DNA from: Rhodospirillaceae bacterium
GTDB lineage: Bacteria > Pseudomonadota > Alphaproteobacteria > Rhodospirillales > UBA2165
Reading direction: 5' to 3'
DNA: 64,000 nucleotides
Assembly: GCA_002687515.1 (NCBI GenBank)
Contig: NZAK01000030.1
Coordinates: forward strand, 1-64,000
Shown: one piece after another, positions 36,537 to 44,007 of the stretch
Layout: the number at the start of each line of letters is the position of its first letter
How positions within the stretch are numbered: the stretch's first letter is position 1
Made by a program: the position numbers and the translations under genes
The notes under the pieces: generated by a model
Databases searched by the model: none
Told to the model about the DNA's origin: nothing
The model's input: the letters and a program-made list of their open reading frames with translations, nothing else

Positions 36537-37622
36537 ATGCCGGATCAAACCGTAATCGAACCCTTGCACGGGTCGAGGCGCGGCGGCCAGGCGATTGAAA
36601 GCCTGTGGTACACGCGCTGCCCGGTGCCGACCGCCAGTTCGATCGCCATCGATCACGGCTGGCTGGACGCCGAATTCGCCGACGAAGGCATCACCATCTC
36701 GTCCTTGCGCGCATCCGAAGCGCGCGAAGTGCGCGAATCCCACTTTGATCACCGGCAAGCGGATTCCTTCCGCCAAGGCGGCAATATACCACCGATCTGG
36801 ACCCGCGCCGGCGGCGGCGACATGGCGCTCATCGGGCTTACCTGGGTGGAGGAATACCAGGCGGTGCTCGCCCTGCCCGAATCCGGGATCAAGAATGTGC
36901 GCGGGCTCAAGGGCCGGCGCATCGGGATTCCCAAGCGGGTCAATGACCAAATCGATTTTTTCCGTGCCATGTGCCTGCGCGGCGTGCTGACCGCGCTTGC
37001 CATCGAGGGGATGGACGAAAAAGATGTGGAACTGGTTTATCTTCCGGTCGAGGAGACCTATATCGGCGCCGACGCCGCCTCCCACAGCGGCACCCTTTGG
37101 GCCGGCGGCAACCGCGCCCGCCGTCAGAAGGCCGATAGCTTCGCCCTGATCAGGGGCGAGGTGGATGCCATTTATACGATTGGCGCGACGGGAGCCCATA
37201 TGGCGGCATCCCTCGGCGCGGTCGAAGTCGCCGAGTTCGGCTTTAACGCCGATCCGGCGATAAGCGGCGGCAACGAAACACCGGCGGCGCTGACGGTAAG
37301 CGGCGCGCTGTTGCGCGAACGCCCCGATCTGGTGGCGCGCTATATGAAGCAGTTGCTATTAGCGGCGCGCTGGGCCGAGGACAACCCGTGGGCCACGGCC
37401 GCAATCGTTGCCGCCGATGTCGGCGCCCCCCTGGAATGGGCCGGAGCGGCTTATGGTCCAGATTTCCACGCCAAGTTTGCGCCGGGCCTCGACGACGATT
37501 GGATCGCCGGCCTTAAGGCGCAAAAGGATTTCCTTTTGAAATGGGCCTTCATCGAAGGCGATTTCGATATCGACGATTGGATCGATTCGGGGCCCTTGGA
37601 AATGGCCCGCGCGATGCTTTGA
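36537..37622 (+). CDS. DszB-like desulfinase candidate (SsuA/NMT1-type fold)
   Basis: The 361-residue protein has the periplasmic-binding-protein fold but no signal peptide. It resembles 2'-hydroxybiphenyl-2-sulfinate desulfinase (DszB): YTRCPVPTA parallels the NCPVPNA that holds its catalytic Cys27, and SHFDHRQADSFRQGGNIPP parallels the His60/Arg70 segment. The matching residues are Cys28, His69 and Arg79, and the His-Arg distance of 10 is the same. The later blocks GRRIGIPK, GEVDAIYT and LLRERPDLVARYMKQLL also match in order. A C-S or related bond cleavage in the cytoplasm is therefore plausible. It could instead be a cytosolic sulfonate or aromatic binding protein. No dszA or dszC is adjacent. 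Confidence 0.62.
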   Translation: MPDQTVIEPLHGSRRGGQAIESLWYTRCPVPTASSIAIDHGWLDAEFADEGITISSLRASEAREVRESHFDHRQADSFRQGGNIPPIWTRAGGGDMALIGLTWVEEYQAVLALPESGIKNVRGLKGRRIGIPKRVNDQIDFFRAMCLRGVLTALAIEGMDEKDVELVYLPVEETYIGADAASHSGTLWAGGNRARRQKADSFALIRGEVDAIYTIGATGAHMAASLGAVEVAEFGFNADPAISGGNETPAALTVSGALLRERPDLVARYMKQLLLAARWAEDNPWATAAIVAADVGAPLEWAGAAYGPDFHAKFAPGLDDDWIAGLKAQKDFLLKWAFIEGDFDIDDWIDSGPLEMARAML

Positions 37623-37697
37623 GCGGCGCGCTTGGAGGCGGTTTCCGCCGCGGCTTAGGCGCCGGGCAGCGAAGAGTATTGATACGGCGGAGGAACC

Positions 37698-39047
37698 ATG
37701 GCAGGCGGTAAAGGTCCGGTGAGCAAGCCGAGGCGCACTGTCATCATGGGTGCGGCGGGGCGCGATTTCCATAATTTCAACATGGTCTATCGCGGCGATC
37801 CTGGCGCCGAGGTGCTGGCCTTCACGGCGGCGCAAATCCCCGGTATCGAGGGCCGCCGCTACCCGCCCGAGCTTGCCGGCCCGCTCTACCCCGATGGCAT
37901 CCCGATCATCGAGGAAGCCGGCCTGACCGATTTCTGCGGCGCGCACGGGGTCAGCGAGATTGTCTTCGCCTATTCCGATGTCGAGTACGCCACCGTCATG
38001 CATCATGCCTCGCGGGCGCTCGCCGCCGGCGCCGACTTCATCCAGTTGGGTCCGGCGCGCACGATGATCGATGCGGCCAAGCCGGTGATCGCGGTATCGG
38101 CGATCCGCACCGGCTGCGGCAAGTCGCAGACCACCCGGCACCTGTCCAGGTTCCTGCGCGGCCGCGGCCTCGGGGTCGCCGTCATCCGCCATCCCATGCC
38201 CTATGGAGATCTCGCCGCCCAGGCGGTGCAGCGCTTCGCCAGCCTCCATGACCTGGCGGCGGCGGACTGCACCATCGAAGAGCGCGAGGAGTACGAACCC
38301 CACATCGCCGAGGGGACGCTGGTTTTTGCCGGCGTCGATTACCAAACCATCGGCGAAGCGGCCGCCAAGGAGGCCGATATCCTGCTCTGGGACGGCGGCA
38401 ACAACGATTTTCCGTTCTACCGGCCGGACCTGCATATCGTGCTCGCCGACGCCCTGCGCCCGGGCCAGGAAACCACCCACCATCCCGGCGAGGCGGTGTT
38501 GCGCATGGCCGATATCGCGGTCATCGCCAAGTCCGACGCCGCCGAAGCCGGCGCCATCGATGAGGTAACGCGCAATATCCGCGCCATTGTCCCCGATGTG
38601 CCGCTGGTCCATGCCGCATCGCCGGTGGTGCTGGATGACGCCGGCGCGGTTCATGGCAGGCGCGCCCTGGTGGTCGAGGACGGCCCGACCCTGACCCATG
38701 GCGGCATGGCCCATGGCGCCGGGCTCATCGCGGCGCGCGAGGCCGGCGCCGGGGCCATCGTCGATCCCCGGAGTTCGGCGGCGCCGGCCATCGCCGAGGT
38801 CTATGAACGCTATCCCCATCTGGGGCCGGTGCTGCCTGCGGTCGGCTACGGCGCGGCGCAGGTGGCGGCGCTCGAGGCAACCATCGATGCCGCCGATGCC
38901 GAGGTGGTCGTCGCCGCGACGCCGATCGACCTGGCCCGCCTGATCGATGTCGGGAAGCCGATCATCCGGGCGCGCTATGCCTATGCCGATATCGATGCCC
39001 CCACCCTCACCGGCCTGGTCGGCGCGTTTCTGGATGGTATGAATTAA
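37698..39047 (+). CDS. Cyclic 2,3-diphosphoglycerate synthetase-like GTPase
   Basis: The 449-residue protein resembles archaeal cyclic 2,3-diphosphoglycerate synthetase and its many bacterial homologues annotated as GTPases. A first domain reads RRTVIMGAAGRDFHNFN. A P-loop lies at 135-146 (AIRTGCGKSQTT), followed by LLWDGGNNDFPF and VIAKSDAA, which resembles a nucleotide-specificity motif. In archaea the product is a thermoprotectant; a bacterial role is unknown, and a phosphoryl-ligase function on another metabolite is possible. It starts 75 bases after the DszB-like gene on the same strand. Confidence 0.78.
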   Translation: MAGGKGPVSKPRRTVIMGAAGRDFHNFNMVYRGDPGAEVLAFTAAQIPGIEGRRYPPELAGPLYPDGIPIIEEAGLTDFCGAHGVSEIVFAYSDVEYATVMHHASRALAAGADFIQLGPARTMIDAAKPVIAVSAIRTGCGKSQTTRHLSRFLRGRGLGVAVIRHPMPYGDLAAQAVQRFASLHDLAAADCTIEEREEYEPHIAEGTLVFAGVDYQTIGEAAAKEADILLWDGGNNDFPFYRPDLHIVLADALRPGQETTHHPGEAVLRMADIAVIAKSDAAEAGAIDEVTRNIRAIVPDVPLVHAASPVVLDDAGAVHGRRALVVEDGPTLTHGGMAHGAGLIAAREAGAGAIVDPRSSAAPAIAEVYERYPHLGPVLPAVGYGAAQVAALEATIDAADAEVVVAATPIDLARLIDVGKPIIRARYAYADIDAPTLTGLVGAFLDGMN

Positions 39048-39123
39048 TACCAAGGCGCGGTCTTTCGAAGCGGCTTCGTTGCTGGTAAAAGCGCCGAAAC
39101 CAAGCCAGGGAAGGAAGCCACCC

Positions 39124-40206
39124 ATGTTCTATCGATGCGCCCCCCATGCCCCCGCCACCGATCACGGCCACGGCATCCAAGTCGGCCAGGGCAAGAAGCA
39201 TTTTACCGTCGACATCCATTGCCACGTGGCGGTGCCGGCGGCCGACGCCGCCCTCGAAGGCGCCGAGCCGTCGCAAAGGCAGAAAGCCAATGCCGAGCGC
39301 AACCCGCTGACCGCCGAGATCAACGCCCGCCAGGCCGAAAGCATCGCCGCCAACCTGACCGACCCCAAGGTGCGCCTCAAAGACATGGACCGCGACGGCA
39401 TCGACGTGCAGGCCATATCGCCATCGCCGTTCCATTACAATTACGGCTATCCGGCGGACGCGACCCGGGAATCGTGCCGCATCATCAATGACCGGGTGGC
39501 CGAAATCGTGGCTGCGCACCCGGACCGCTTCGTCGGCATGGGCACGGTGCCGTTGCAGGACGCCGGCATGGCGGTCGCCGAAATGAACCGCTGCATCGAT
39601 GATCTCGGCCTCAAGGGGATCGAGATTTCGACCAATGTCGACGGCAAGGAACTGACCCGCGCCGGCCTCGAAAGCTTTTTCGCCCGCGCCGAGGAAACCG
39701 GCACCCTGATCTTCATGCACCCGATCGGCACCAGCTTCACCGAACGCATGGACGACCATTATTTCCGCAACCTGATCGGCCATCCCCTGGAAAGCGCGCT
39801 GGCCGTCGGGCATCTGGTCTTCGACGGCTATCTCGACCGCTATCCCGGCCTTAAAATCTGCATCGCCCATGGCGGCGGCTATATCCCTTCCTATTGGGGC
39901 CGCTTCGATCACCCCTGGGAGCGGCGCGATGATTGCCGCGTAAATATCGGCACGACGCCGATGGAGCATGTGAAGAAGCTCTATTTCGACACTGTCGTCT
40001 TCAACGAGCCGCAGCTGCGCCACCTTATCGAGGTCTGGGGGCCCGATCACATCGTCATGGGCACCGACTATCCGTTCGACATGGCCCAGCCCGATCCGGT
40101 CGGCCACGTCGATTCGGTCCAGGGCCTGAGCGACGCCGACAAGGCCCGGGTCATGGGCGGCAACGCCGCGAAGCTGCTCGGCATCGAAGTTCCGGCGGCG
40201 GCATAA
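39124..40206 (+). CDS. Amidohydrolase-family decarboxylase or hydrolase (ACMSD-like)
   Basis: This is a metal-dependent TIM-barrel enzyme of the amidohydrolase-2 group, which includes aminocarboxymuconate semialdehyde decarboxylase and resorcylate-type decarboxylases. The metal site shows DIHCHV (His32, His34), FMHPIG, ICIAHGGGYIP and the Asp in MGTDYPFDM. ATG 39124 follows AAGGAAG and gives 360 residues; an upstream in-frame start adds an unconserved tail. Its neighbours (gentisate-type dioxygenase, Mo hydroxylase) suit ring-cleavage product or aromatic acid decarboxylation, but the substrate is not defined. It converges with the quinone oxidoreductase gene. Confidence 0.88.
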   Translation: MFYRCAPHAPATDHGHGIQVGQGKKHFTVDIHCHVAVPAADAALEGAEPSQRQKANAERNPLTAEINARQAESIAANLTDPKVRLKDMDRDGIDVQAISPSPFHYNYGYPADATRESCRIINDRVAEIVAAHPDRFVGMGTVPLQDAGMAVAEMNRCIDDLGLKGIEISTNVDGKELTRAGLESFFARAEETGTLIFMHPIGTSFTERMDDHYFRNLIGHPLESALAVGHLVFDGYLDRYPGLKICIAHGGGYIPSYWGRFDHPWERRDDCRVNIGTTPMEHVKKLYFDTVVFNEPQLRHLIEVWGPDHIVMGTDYPFDMAQPDPVGHVDSVQGLSDADKARVMGGNAAKLLGIEVPAAA

Positions 40207-40222
40207 GGGCGGCCATCGGGAA

Positions 40223-41209
40223 TCAAGGTATCAATAGCGTCGAGCCGGTGGTCTTGCGCGCCGCCGCGTCGCGGTGCGCCTTGGCGGCCTCGCGCAACGG
40301 GTAGGTCTGCCCGATGCGGACCTTCACGGCGCCTGACTTGATCATCCGGAACAGGTGCCGGGCGCTGGCTTTGCGCACCTCGTGGCTGGTCATGTAATTG
40401 AGGCCGGCGGCGCGCGTAAAATAAGCCGATTTCTGCGTTCCCTCTCGGGCCAGATCCAACGGCGGCGGCGTTCCAGACGCGCTGCCGAAATTGACGACCA
40501 GGCCACGCCGCCGGACACTGTCCAGCGACGATTGCCACAGATCCTTGCCGATCGAATCGTAGACCACATCGACGCCGACCCCCTTGGTGATGCGCATCAC
40601 CGCATCGGTTAGGTCCTGCGGTTTCTTGACGACGATCGGATGTTTACAGCCGTGGCGCCTGGCGAGGCGTGCTTTTTCCTCGGTACCGACGGCACCGATG
40701 ACGGTGGCGCCGACCGCCTTGGCCCACTGGCAGGCGATCAACCCGACGCCGCCGGCGGCCGCATGAAAGACGATGGTTTCGCCCTTTTTCAGCTTGTGCG
40801 TTTGGTTGAACAGAAATTGCACCGTACATCCCTTGGAAATCGCGGCGGCGGCGGTTCGCTCGTCGATATAGGCGGGCAGTTTGATCAACGCGGCGGCGGA
40901 AATCAGCCTCGCCTCGGCGTAAGAGCCTTGCGGTCCGCCGCCGGCATAGCCGACGCGGGTCCCTGGCTTCAAACCCTTGACCCGGCGCCCGACCGCCTCG
41001 ATGACGCCGGCGCCTTCGACGCCCAATCCGGCGGGCAGGCCGGGGAGCGGATAAAGGCCGCTCCGGAAATAGGTCTCGACCATGTTGAAGCCGATCGCCG
41101 TGTGGCGCAGCAACACTTCACCCGGGCCGGGATCGGCAAGCTCAACCTGTTCCCACTTCATCACCGACGGCGCGCCAGTCTTATAAATACGGAATGCATG
41201 GGTCTTCAC
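40223..41209 (-). CDS. NADPH:quinone oxidoreductase (MDR superfamily)
   Basis: This is a 328-residue medium-chain dehydrogenase/reductase without the zinc ligands of alcohol dehydrogenases. The GroES-like N-terminal domain is followed by the NADPH-binding FHAAAGGVGLIACQWAKAVGA and a C-terminal region with LRRRGLVVNFGSASG-like wording. These match E. coli Qor, which reduces quinones one electron at a time. A detoxification role beside aromatic catabolism genes is reasonable but inferred. Confidence 0.9.
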   Translation of the reverse strand: MKTHAFRIYKTGAPSVMKWEQVELADPGPGEVLLRHTAIGFNMVETYFRSGLYPLPGLPAGLGVEGAGVIEAVGRRVKGLKPGTRVGYAGGGPQGSYAEARLISAAALIKLPAYIDERTAAAAISKGCTVQFLFNQTHKLKKGETIVFHAAAGGVGLIACQWAKAVGATVIGAVGTEEKARLARRHGCKHPIVVKKPQDLTDAVMRITKGVGVDVVYDSIGKDLWQSSLDSVRRRGLVVNFGSASGTPPPLDLAREGTQKSAYFTRAAGLNYMTSHEVRKASARHLFRMIKSGAVKVRIGQTYPLREAAKAHRDAAARKTTGSTLLIP

Positions 41210-41330
41210 GGGGCTCTCCTCACTAATATTTGATTCTGATTGCGGCGATCATAAATCGAAACATTCCTCGAGGCCACAATCGGGGTTTTCGATTGCCGGG
41301 GCTGATGATGCGCGAACCTGTCCCCCGCCG

Positions 41331-41355
41331 AAGCCATGTGCGAAGCGCATGGCTT
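41331..41355. repeat. 11-bp hairpin with GAA loop
   Basis: AAGCCATGTGC pairs with GCGCATGGCTT around a GAA triloop, with one G-T wobble. No T-run follows. It touches the GACATTT-type repeat that starts at 41359. Confidence 0.7.
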
Positions 41356-41358
41356 GGT

Positions 41359-41432
41359 GCGACATATTTCGCCGTAAACGGGCATAGGCATCATTGGCTT
41401 TTATAGGCATTTGTTGGCTTTTCCGGGCATTT
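41359..41432 (+). repeat. GACATTT-type dispersed repeat, copy 2
   Basis: It starts with GCGACATATTTCG exactly as at 22106 and keeps TTTATAG and CATTTGT in register, with GGC replacing GAC in most internal words. The alignment to copy 1 is ungapped over 74 bases. Confidence 0.65.
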
Positions 41433-41456
41433 GAAGCAGAGAGACAGCGGACCGTG

Positions 41457-41486
41457 GTAGGGGCCGGGTTTGAAACCCGCCCCTAC
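41457..41486. repeat. GTAGGGG-type intergenic hairpin
   Basis: GTAGGGGCCGGGTTT pairs with AAACCCGCCCCTAC, with one bulged C. Hairpins with this wording are seen between genes in many bacteria. It is not followed by a T-run. Confidence 0.75.
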
Positions 41487-41697
41487 GGCCAGCCGGCAAG
41501 CGCGCCATCGAAACCGGCCCATTCACGATCTCAAATCAGCGTTTTACAGTATAGAACATATAGCGAACAAATGCAAGAAAAACCGGCCTTTCCGGTGCGC
41601 CCGCAAGGTGCCTTGCGGAGCCCGAGGCAAGATGGCGTAATAGGCGCGCGAATCTAGAAGCATGGCGGGGGGAGGCCCCAAGGAATAAAGGCATCCG

Positions 41698-42843
41698 ATG
41701 TTCGACATCGACCAGGAGCAGCGCCGCGGCGCCGCCTACGAGGCCGCGCGCGGGCGCTATAACACGACCACCGAACTGATTGCCGATGCGCAAAAGCGGC
41801 TCGGCGACCAGCGCTGGGACTATATCGCCGGCGGCACCGAATCCGAAGCCTCGCTGAAGCGCAACCGGATGGGCATCGACAGCCTGGCCCTGCGCCCGCG
41901 GGTCATGCGCAATGTCTTGAATACCGATACCAGTCGCGAATTTTTGGGCCGCCGCCAGCGCCTGCCGCTGTTCCTGGCGCCGGTCGGCGGGCTGCACACC
42001 ATCTGCGACGGCGGCGCCGCATTGCCGGCGCGGGCGGCGCGCGAATTCGGTGTCGATTTCATGCAATCCAGCGTCACCGAACCGGGCATGCAGGAGGTCA
42101 GCGCCGAAGCGGGCGATCATTGGCTGTTCCAGCTCTATGTGTTCGGCGATTTCAACTGGATCCGGGATTATATGCTGCGCAGCATCGATCTCGGCGTCAA
42201 GGGATTTTGCGTCACCGTCGATAGCGATCATTACAGCCGCCGCGAACGCAACCTGATCCGACATCTAGACGCCCGCGCCGACAACCCGCGCGGCCGCGGC
42301 GATCCCAAATGGCGCCAGCAATTCGACTGGGATGTGTTCGACAAGATGCGCCAGGTTTCCGACATACCGCTGATGCTGAAGGGCATCATGCGCCCCGAAG
42401 ACGCCGAACTGTGCACCCAGCACGGCGTCGATGTGGTCTACATCTCCAACCATGGCGGGCGCCAGTTGGACCACGGCCTCGGCAGCATCGAGGTGTTGCC
42501 CGAAATCGTCGAGGCGGTGGCCGGGCGCGCCCGTGTCGTCATCGACGGCGGCTTCCTGCGCGGCACCGATATCCTGAAGGCACTGATCCTCGGCGCCGAC
42601 ATGGTGGCGCTGGGCAAATTGCAGGCGATCGCCGTCGGCGCCGCCGGCGAAGCCGGCGTCCACCGCATGCTGGAAATCCTGGAAGAAGAAATCAGCATCG
42701 ACATGAAACTCTTGGGCGTCAACAAACTGGACGATCTCGACGCCAGTTACCTGACCAATGCCCAGCCCACCGAAGCCCCTTCGGTCTTCTCCACCTTCCC
42801 GCTGCTGCGCTATTGGGGGATGCGGGAGAAGGGGGAGTTGTAG
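41698..42843 (+). CDS. FMN-dependent alpha-hydroxyacid dehydrogenase
   Basis: This 381-residue flavoenzyme of the L-lactate dehydrogenase / glycolate oxidase family oxidises an alpha-hydroxyacid to the keto acid. The catalytic His252 lies in VYISNHGGRQLDHG. Flavin-binding blocks include LFLAPVGGLHT, FQLYVFGD, MLKGIM with its Lys, and VVIDGGFLRGTDILKALILGADMVALGK. The N-terminal DYIAGGTESEASLKRN is typical. The natural substrate (lactate, glycolate, mandelate or other) is not settled. If it is glycolate, the product glyoxylate would feed malate synthase G at 24.8 kb. A dispersed repeat begins six bases after its stop. Confidence 0.92.
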   Translation: MFDIDQEQRRGAAYEAARGRYNTTTELIADAQKRLGDQRWDYIAGGTESEASLKRNRMGIDSLALRPRVMRNVLNTDTSREFLGRRQRLPLFLAPVGGLHTICDGGAALPARAAREFGVDFMQSSVTEPGMQEVSAEAGDHWLFQLYVFGDFNWIRDYMLRSIDLGVKGFCVTVDSDHYSRRERNLIRHLDARADNPRGRGDPKWRQQFDWDVFDKMRQVSDIPLMLKGIMRPEDAELCTQHGVDVVYISNHGGRQLDHGLGSIEVLPEIVEAVAGRARVVIDGGFLRGTDILKALILGADMVALGKLQAIAVGAAGEAGVHRMLEILEEEISIDMKLLGVNKLDDLDASYLTNAQPTEAPSVFSTFPLLRYWGMREKGEL

Positions 42844-42848
42844 GCACA

Positions 42849-42903
42849 GCCCGCCTGGGGATGGCCGGGTCGGCCAGACGGGCGTCGATCTTGGCACCTG
42901 TTT
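42849..42903 (+). repeat. Dispersed hairpin repeat, short form (copy D)
   Basis: The unit runs GCCCGCCTGGGGATGGCC to GTCGATCTTGGCACCTGTT, with arms that pair with one mismatch. It begins six bases after the dehydrogenase stop and matches copy A at 6405 through the full unit, including the unpaired tail. Confidence 0.87.
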
Positions 42904-42927
42904 ATATTTTAGCCACCAACAGCCGCG

Positions 42928-42995
42928 CGGGCGGGGGATGGCCCACGGGAACAGGCCAATCGGGGTTGGCATGGTTGGCCGATTGGCCGTCCGGC
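42928..42995 (+). repeat. Dispersed repeat, long form (copy E)
   Basis: Its core is nearly identical to copy F at 24766-24837 (three differences in 62 bases) but in the opposite orientation. The perfect arms GGCCAATCGG (42954-42963) and CCGATTGGCC (42979-42988) enclose 15 bases. Confidence 0.9.
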
Positions 42996-43100
42996 ATGGC
43001 ACTTGTCCAAATTTTGGCGGCCCAATATCCGTCCGCGCTCCGATGTGGCGCTCCGCTTATTTGCGAAAGGCGTGGCCGGAGCATCTCTCTCCGAATCATC

Positions 43101-43185
43101 GGGACGGCCGATTGGCCAACCGGACCATCCAGTCGCGAATCTCCGGGGCGGCCGATTGGCCAACCCGGCCAATCCCCAATCGGCC
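43101..43185. repeat. Paired GGCCGATTGGCCAAC elements
   Basis: The word GGCCGATTGGCCAAC occurs at 43106-43120 and 43150-43164 as direct copies, and CCAATCGGCC follows at 43176-43185 in inverted form. The same words build the arms of copies E and F, so this is probably an older, scrambled repeat member. Confidence 0.7.
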
Positions 43186-43211
43186 TAAAGTTTTTACTTT
43201 ACCCATTATTG

Positions 43212-43652
43212 TCACGCCGCCGCGTCAGCAACACTGAGCTCCAACCGTTTGCCGAGGATCGCAAGCGCGTCTTCGAGGCGCGTGATCTTGGTTTTATGGC
43301 GCGGGCTCAGCATGCGCCGTACTTCGGCTTCGCCCACGCCGAGCGCCTTGGCGAGGGCGACCCTGGTTGTGCCGGATTCGCGAAACGCTTGGTTGAGCGC
43401 CGCCTTCGCCGCGATCAGGACGCCCGGGCGCACCAGCGACCGCCCACGTGCCGGCGAGGGTTTGGGCAGGGCTTCTCCCTCGACCAGCAAGCCGGCGATC
43501 ATTTCTTCCAGGCAGTCCTGCGCTTCCTCAAGGGCTTCGTCCCGGGTTGCGCCGTCGGTGGCGCCCCAACCGAAGTCGGGAAAAGAGACGACGAACCTGC
43601 CATCTTCATCCTCGGTAAGCTTGGCGGGGTATGCGAGCGAGATAGTGGTCAT
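43212..43652 (-). CDS. hicB: HicB-family antitoxin with helix-turn-helix
   Basis: This is the antitoxin of a HicAB type II module. The N-terminal HicB fold (about 1-70) shows LAYPAKLTEDEDGRFVVSFPDFGWGATDG and an EALEEAQDCLEEMI helix, and a C-terminal Xre-type helix-turn-helix (about 90-135, VALAKALGVGEAEVRRML) binds the operator. The length of 146 residues is normal for the HTH type. It starts 11 bases after the broken hicA gene on the same strand. A palindrome before hicA is its likely operator. Confidence 0.9.
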   Translation of the reverse strand: MTTISLAYPAKLTEDEDGRFVVSFPDFGWGATDGATRDEALEEAQDCLEEMIAGLLVEGEALPKPSPARGRSLVRPGVLIAAKAALNQAFRESGTTRVALAKALGVGEAEVRRMLSPRHKTKITRLEDALAILGKRLELSVADAAA

Positions 43653-43663
43653 GATCCGGTATC

Positions 43664-43886
43664 CTAAAGTTCGGTTCGGTCGAGCCCCAAATCCTTCAAC
43701 ATGGAACGGAGTAGCCCTTCGCCGATTTCCTTTTTCAAATCCTTAATCGTCGTGCGCCGGTTCCCGAAATTTAGGGTGGCGTGGGAACCCTTGCCGCGAT
43801 TTTGGTTGATGCTGATGGCCACGCCCCGATAAATCCGTGGGCCGGGCAATCTTACGAAGGCGGCGAATAAGCTCGTTGCCGTTCAT
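43664..43886 (-). pseudogene. hicA: HicA mRNA interferase, frameshifted
   Basis: Two halves of a HicA toxin lie in different frames. The start MNGNELIRRLRKIAR, from ATG at 43886, is a normal HicA N-terminus. The rest, AISINQNRGKGSHATLNFGNRRTTI to LLRSMLKDLGL, is in the next frame and carries the catalytic His of KGSH. The span is 223 bases, one more than a multiple of three, so a single-base insertion (or two-base loss) near 43830-43850 would explain it. The toxin is then inactive unless a translational slip or a base-call error is involved. An intact antitoxin follows. Confidence 0.8.
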
Positions 43887-43893
43887 GCATGTA

Positions 43894-43911
43894 TCGTACA
43901 AAATTGTACGA
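43894..43911. promoter_or_regulatory. Palindrome before hicAB, probable HicB operator
   Basis: TCGTACAA and TTGTACGA are exact complements around two bases, 8 bases upstream of the hicA ATG. HicB antitoxins with an HTH repress their own promoter through sites of this size, and a -10-like TACGAT overlaps the right arm on the minus strand. Confidence 0.65.
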
Positions 43912-43944
43912 ATTAAGTCGAGTGCGGAATAGAAACATCGCACC

Positions 43945-43965
43945 TGCCCCGGTTAAACCGGGGCA
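43945..43965. repeat. TGCCCCGGTT hairpin
   Basis: Exact 10-base arms TGCCCCGGTT and AACCGGGGCA have only one base between them. The stem is G+C-rich but no T-run follows. It lies between the hicAB operator and the end of the membrane protein gene. Confidence 0.7.
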
Positions 43966-44007
43966 TGACGACAATTACGGGCCGCAGTTAAGGCTGCCTA
44001 AGCCCGC

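Larger units (their letters stand above)
41210..41697. other. Intergenic region with hairpins and a dispersed repeat
   Basis: The gap lies between the divergent quinone oxidoreductase and FMN dehydrogenase genes. It contains a 25-base hairpin (41331-41355), a GACATTT-type repeat copy (41359-41432) and a second hairpin (41457-41486). No open frame here is gene-like. The dehydrogenase promoter should lie in the last 100 bases, and its ribosome site AAGGAA is just before 41698. Confidence 0.55.
42844..43211. other. Intergenic region made largely of dispersed repeats
   Basis: The gap lies between the dehydrogenase and hicB ends. It holds copy D (42849-42903), long copy E (42928-42995) and paired GGCCGATTGGCCAAC elements (43101-43185). 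I see no gene. The genes on both sides end here, so any function would be at transcript 3' ends. Confidence 0.6.

Noticed and set aside
42928-43185. A CRISPR array, because of the repeated GGCCGATTGGCC words.
   Set aside because: The repeats are irregular in length, spacing and direction, and no cas genes are in the window.
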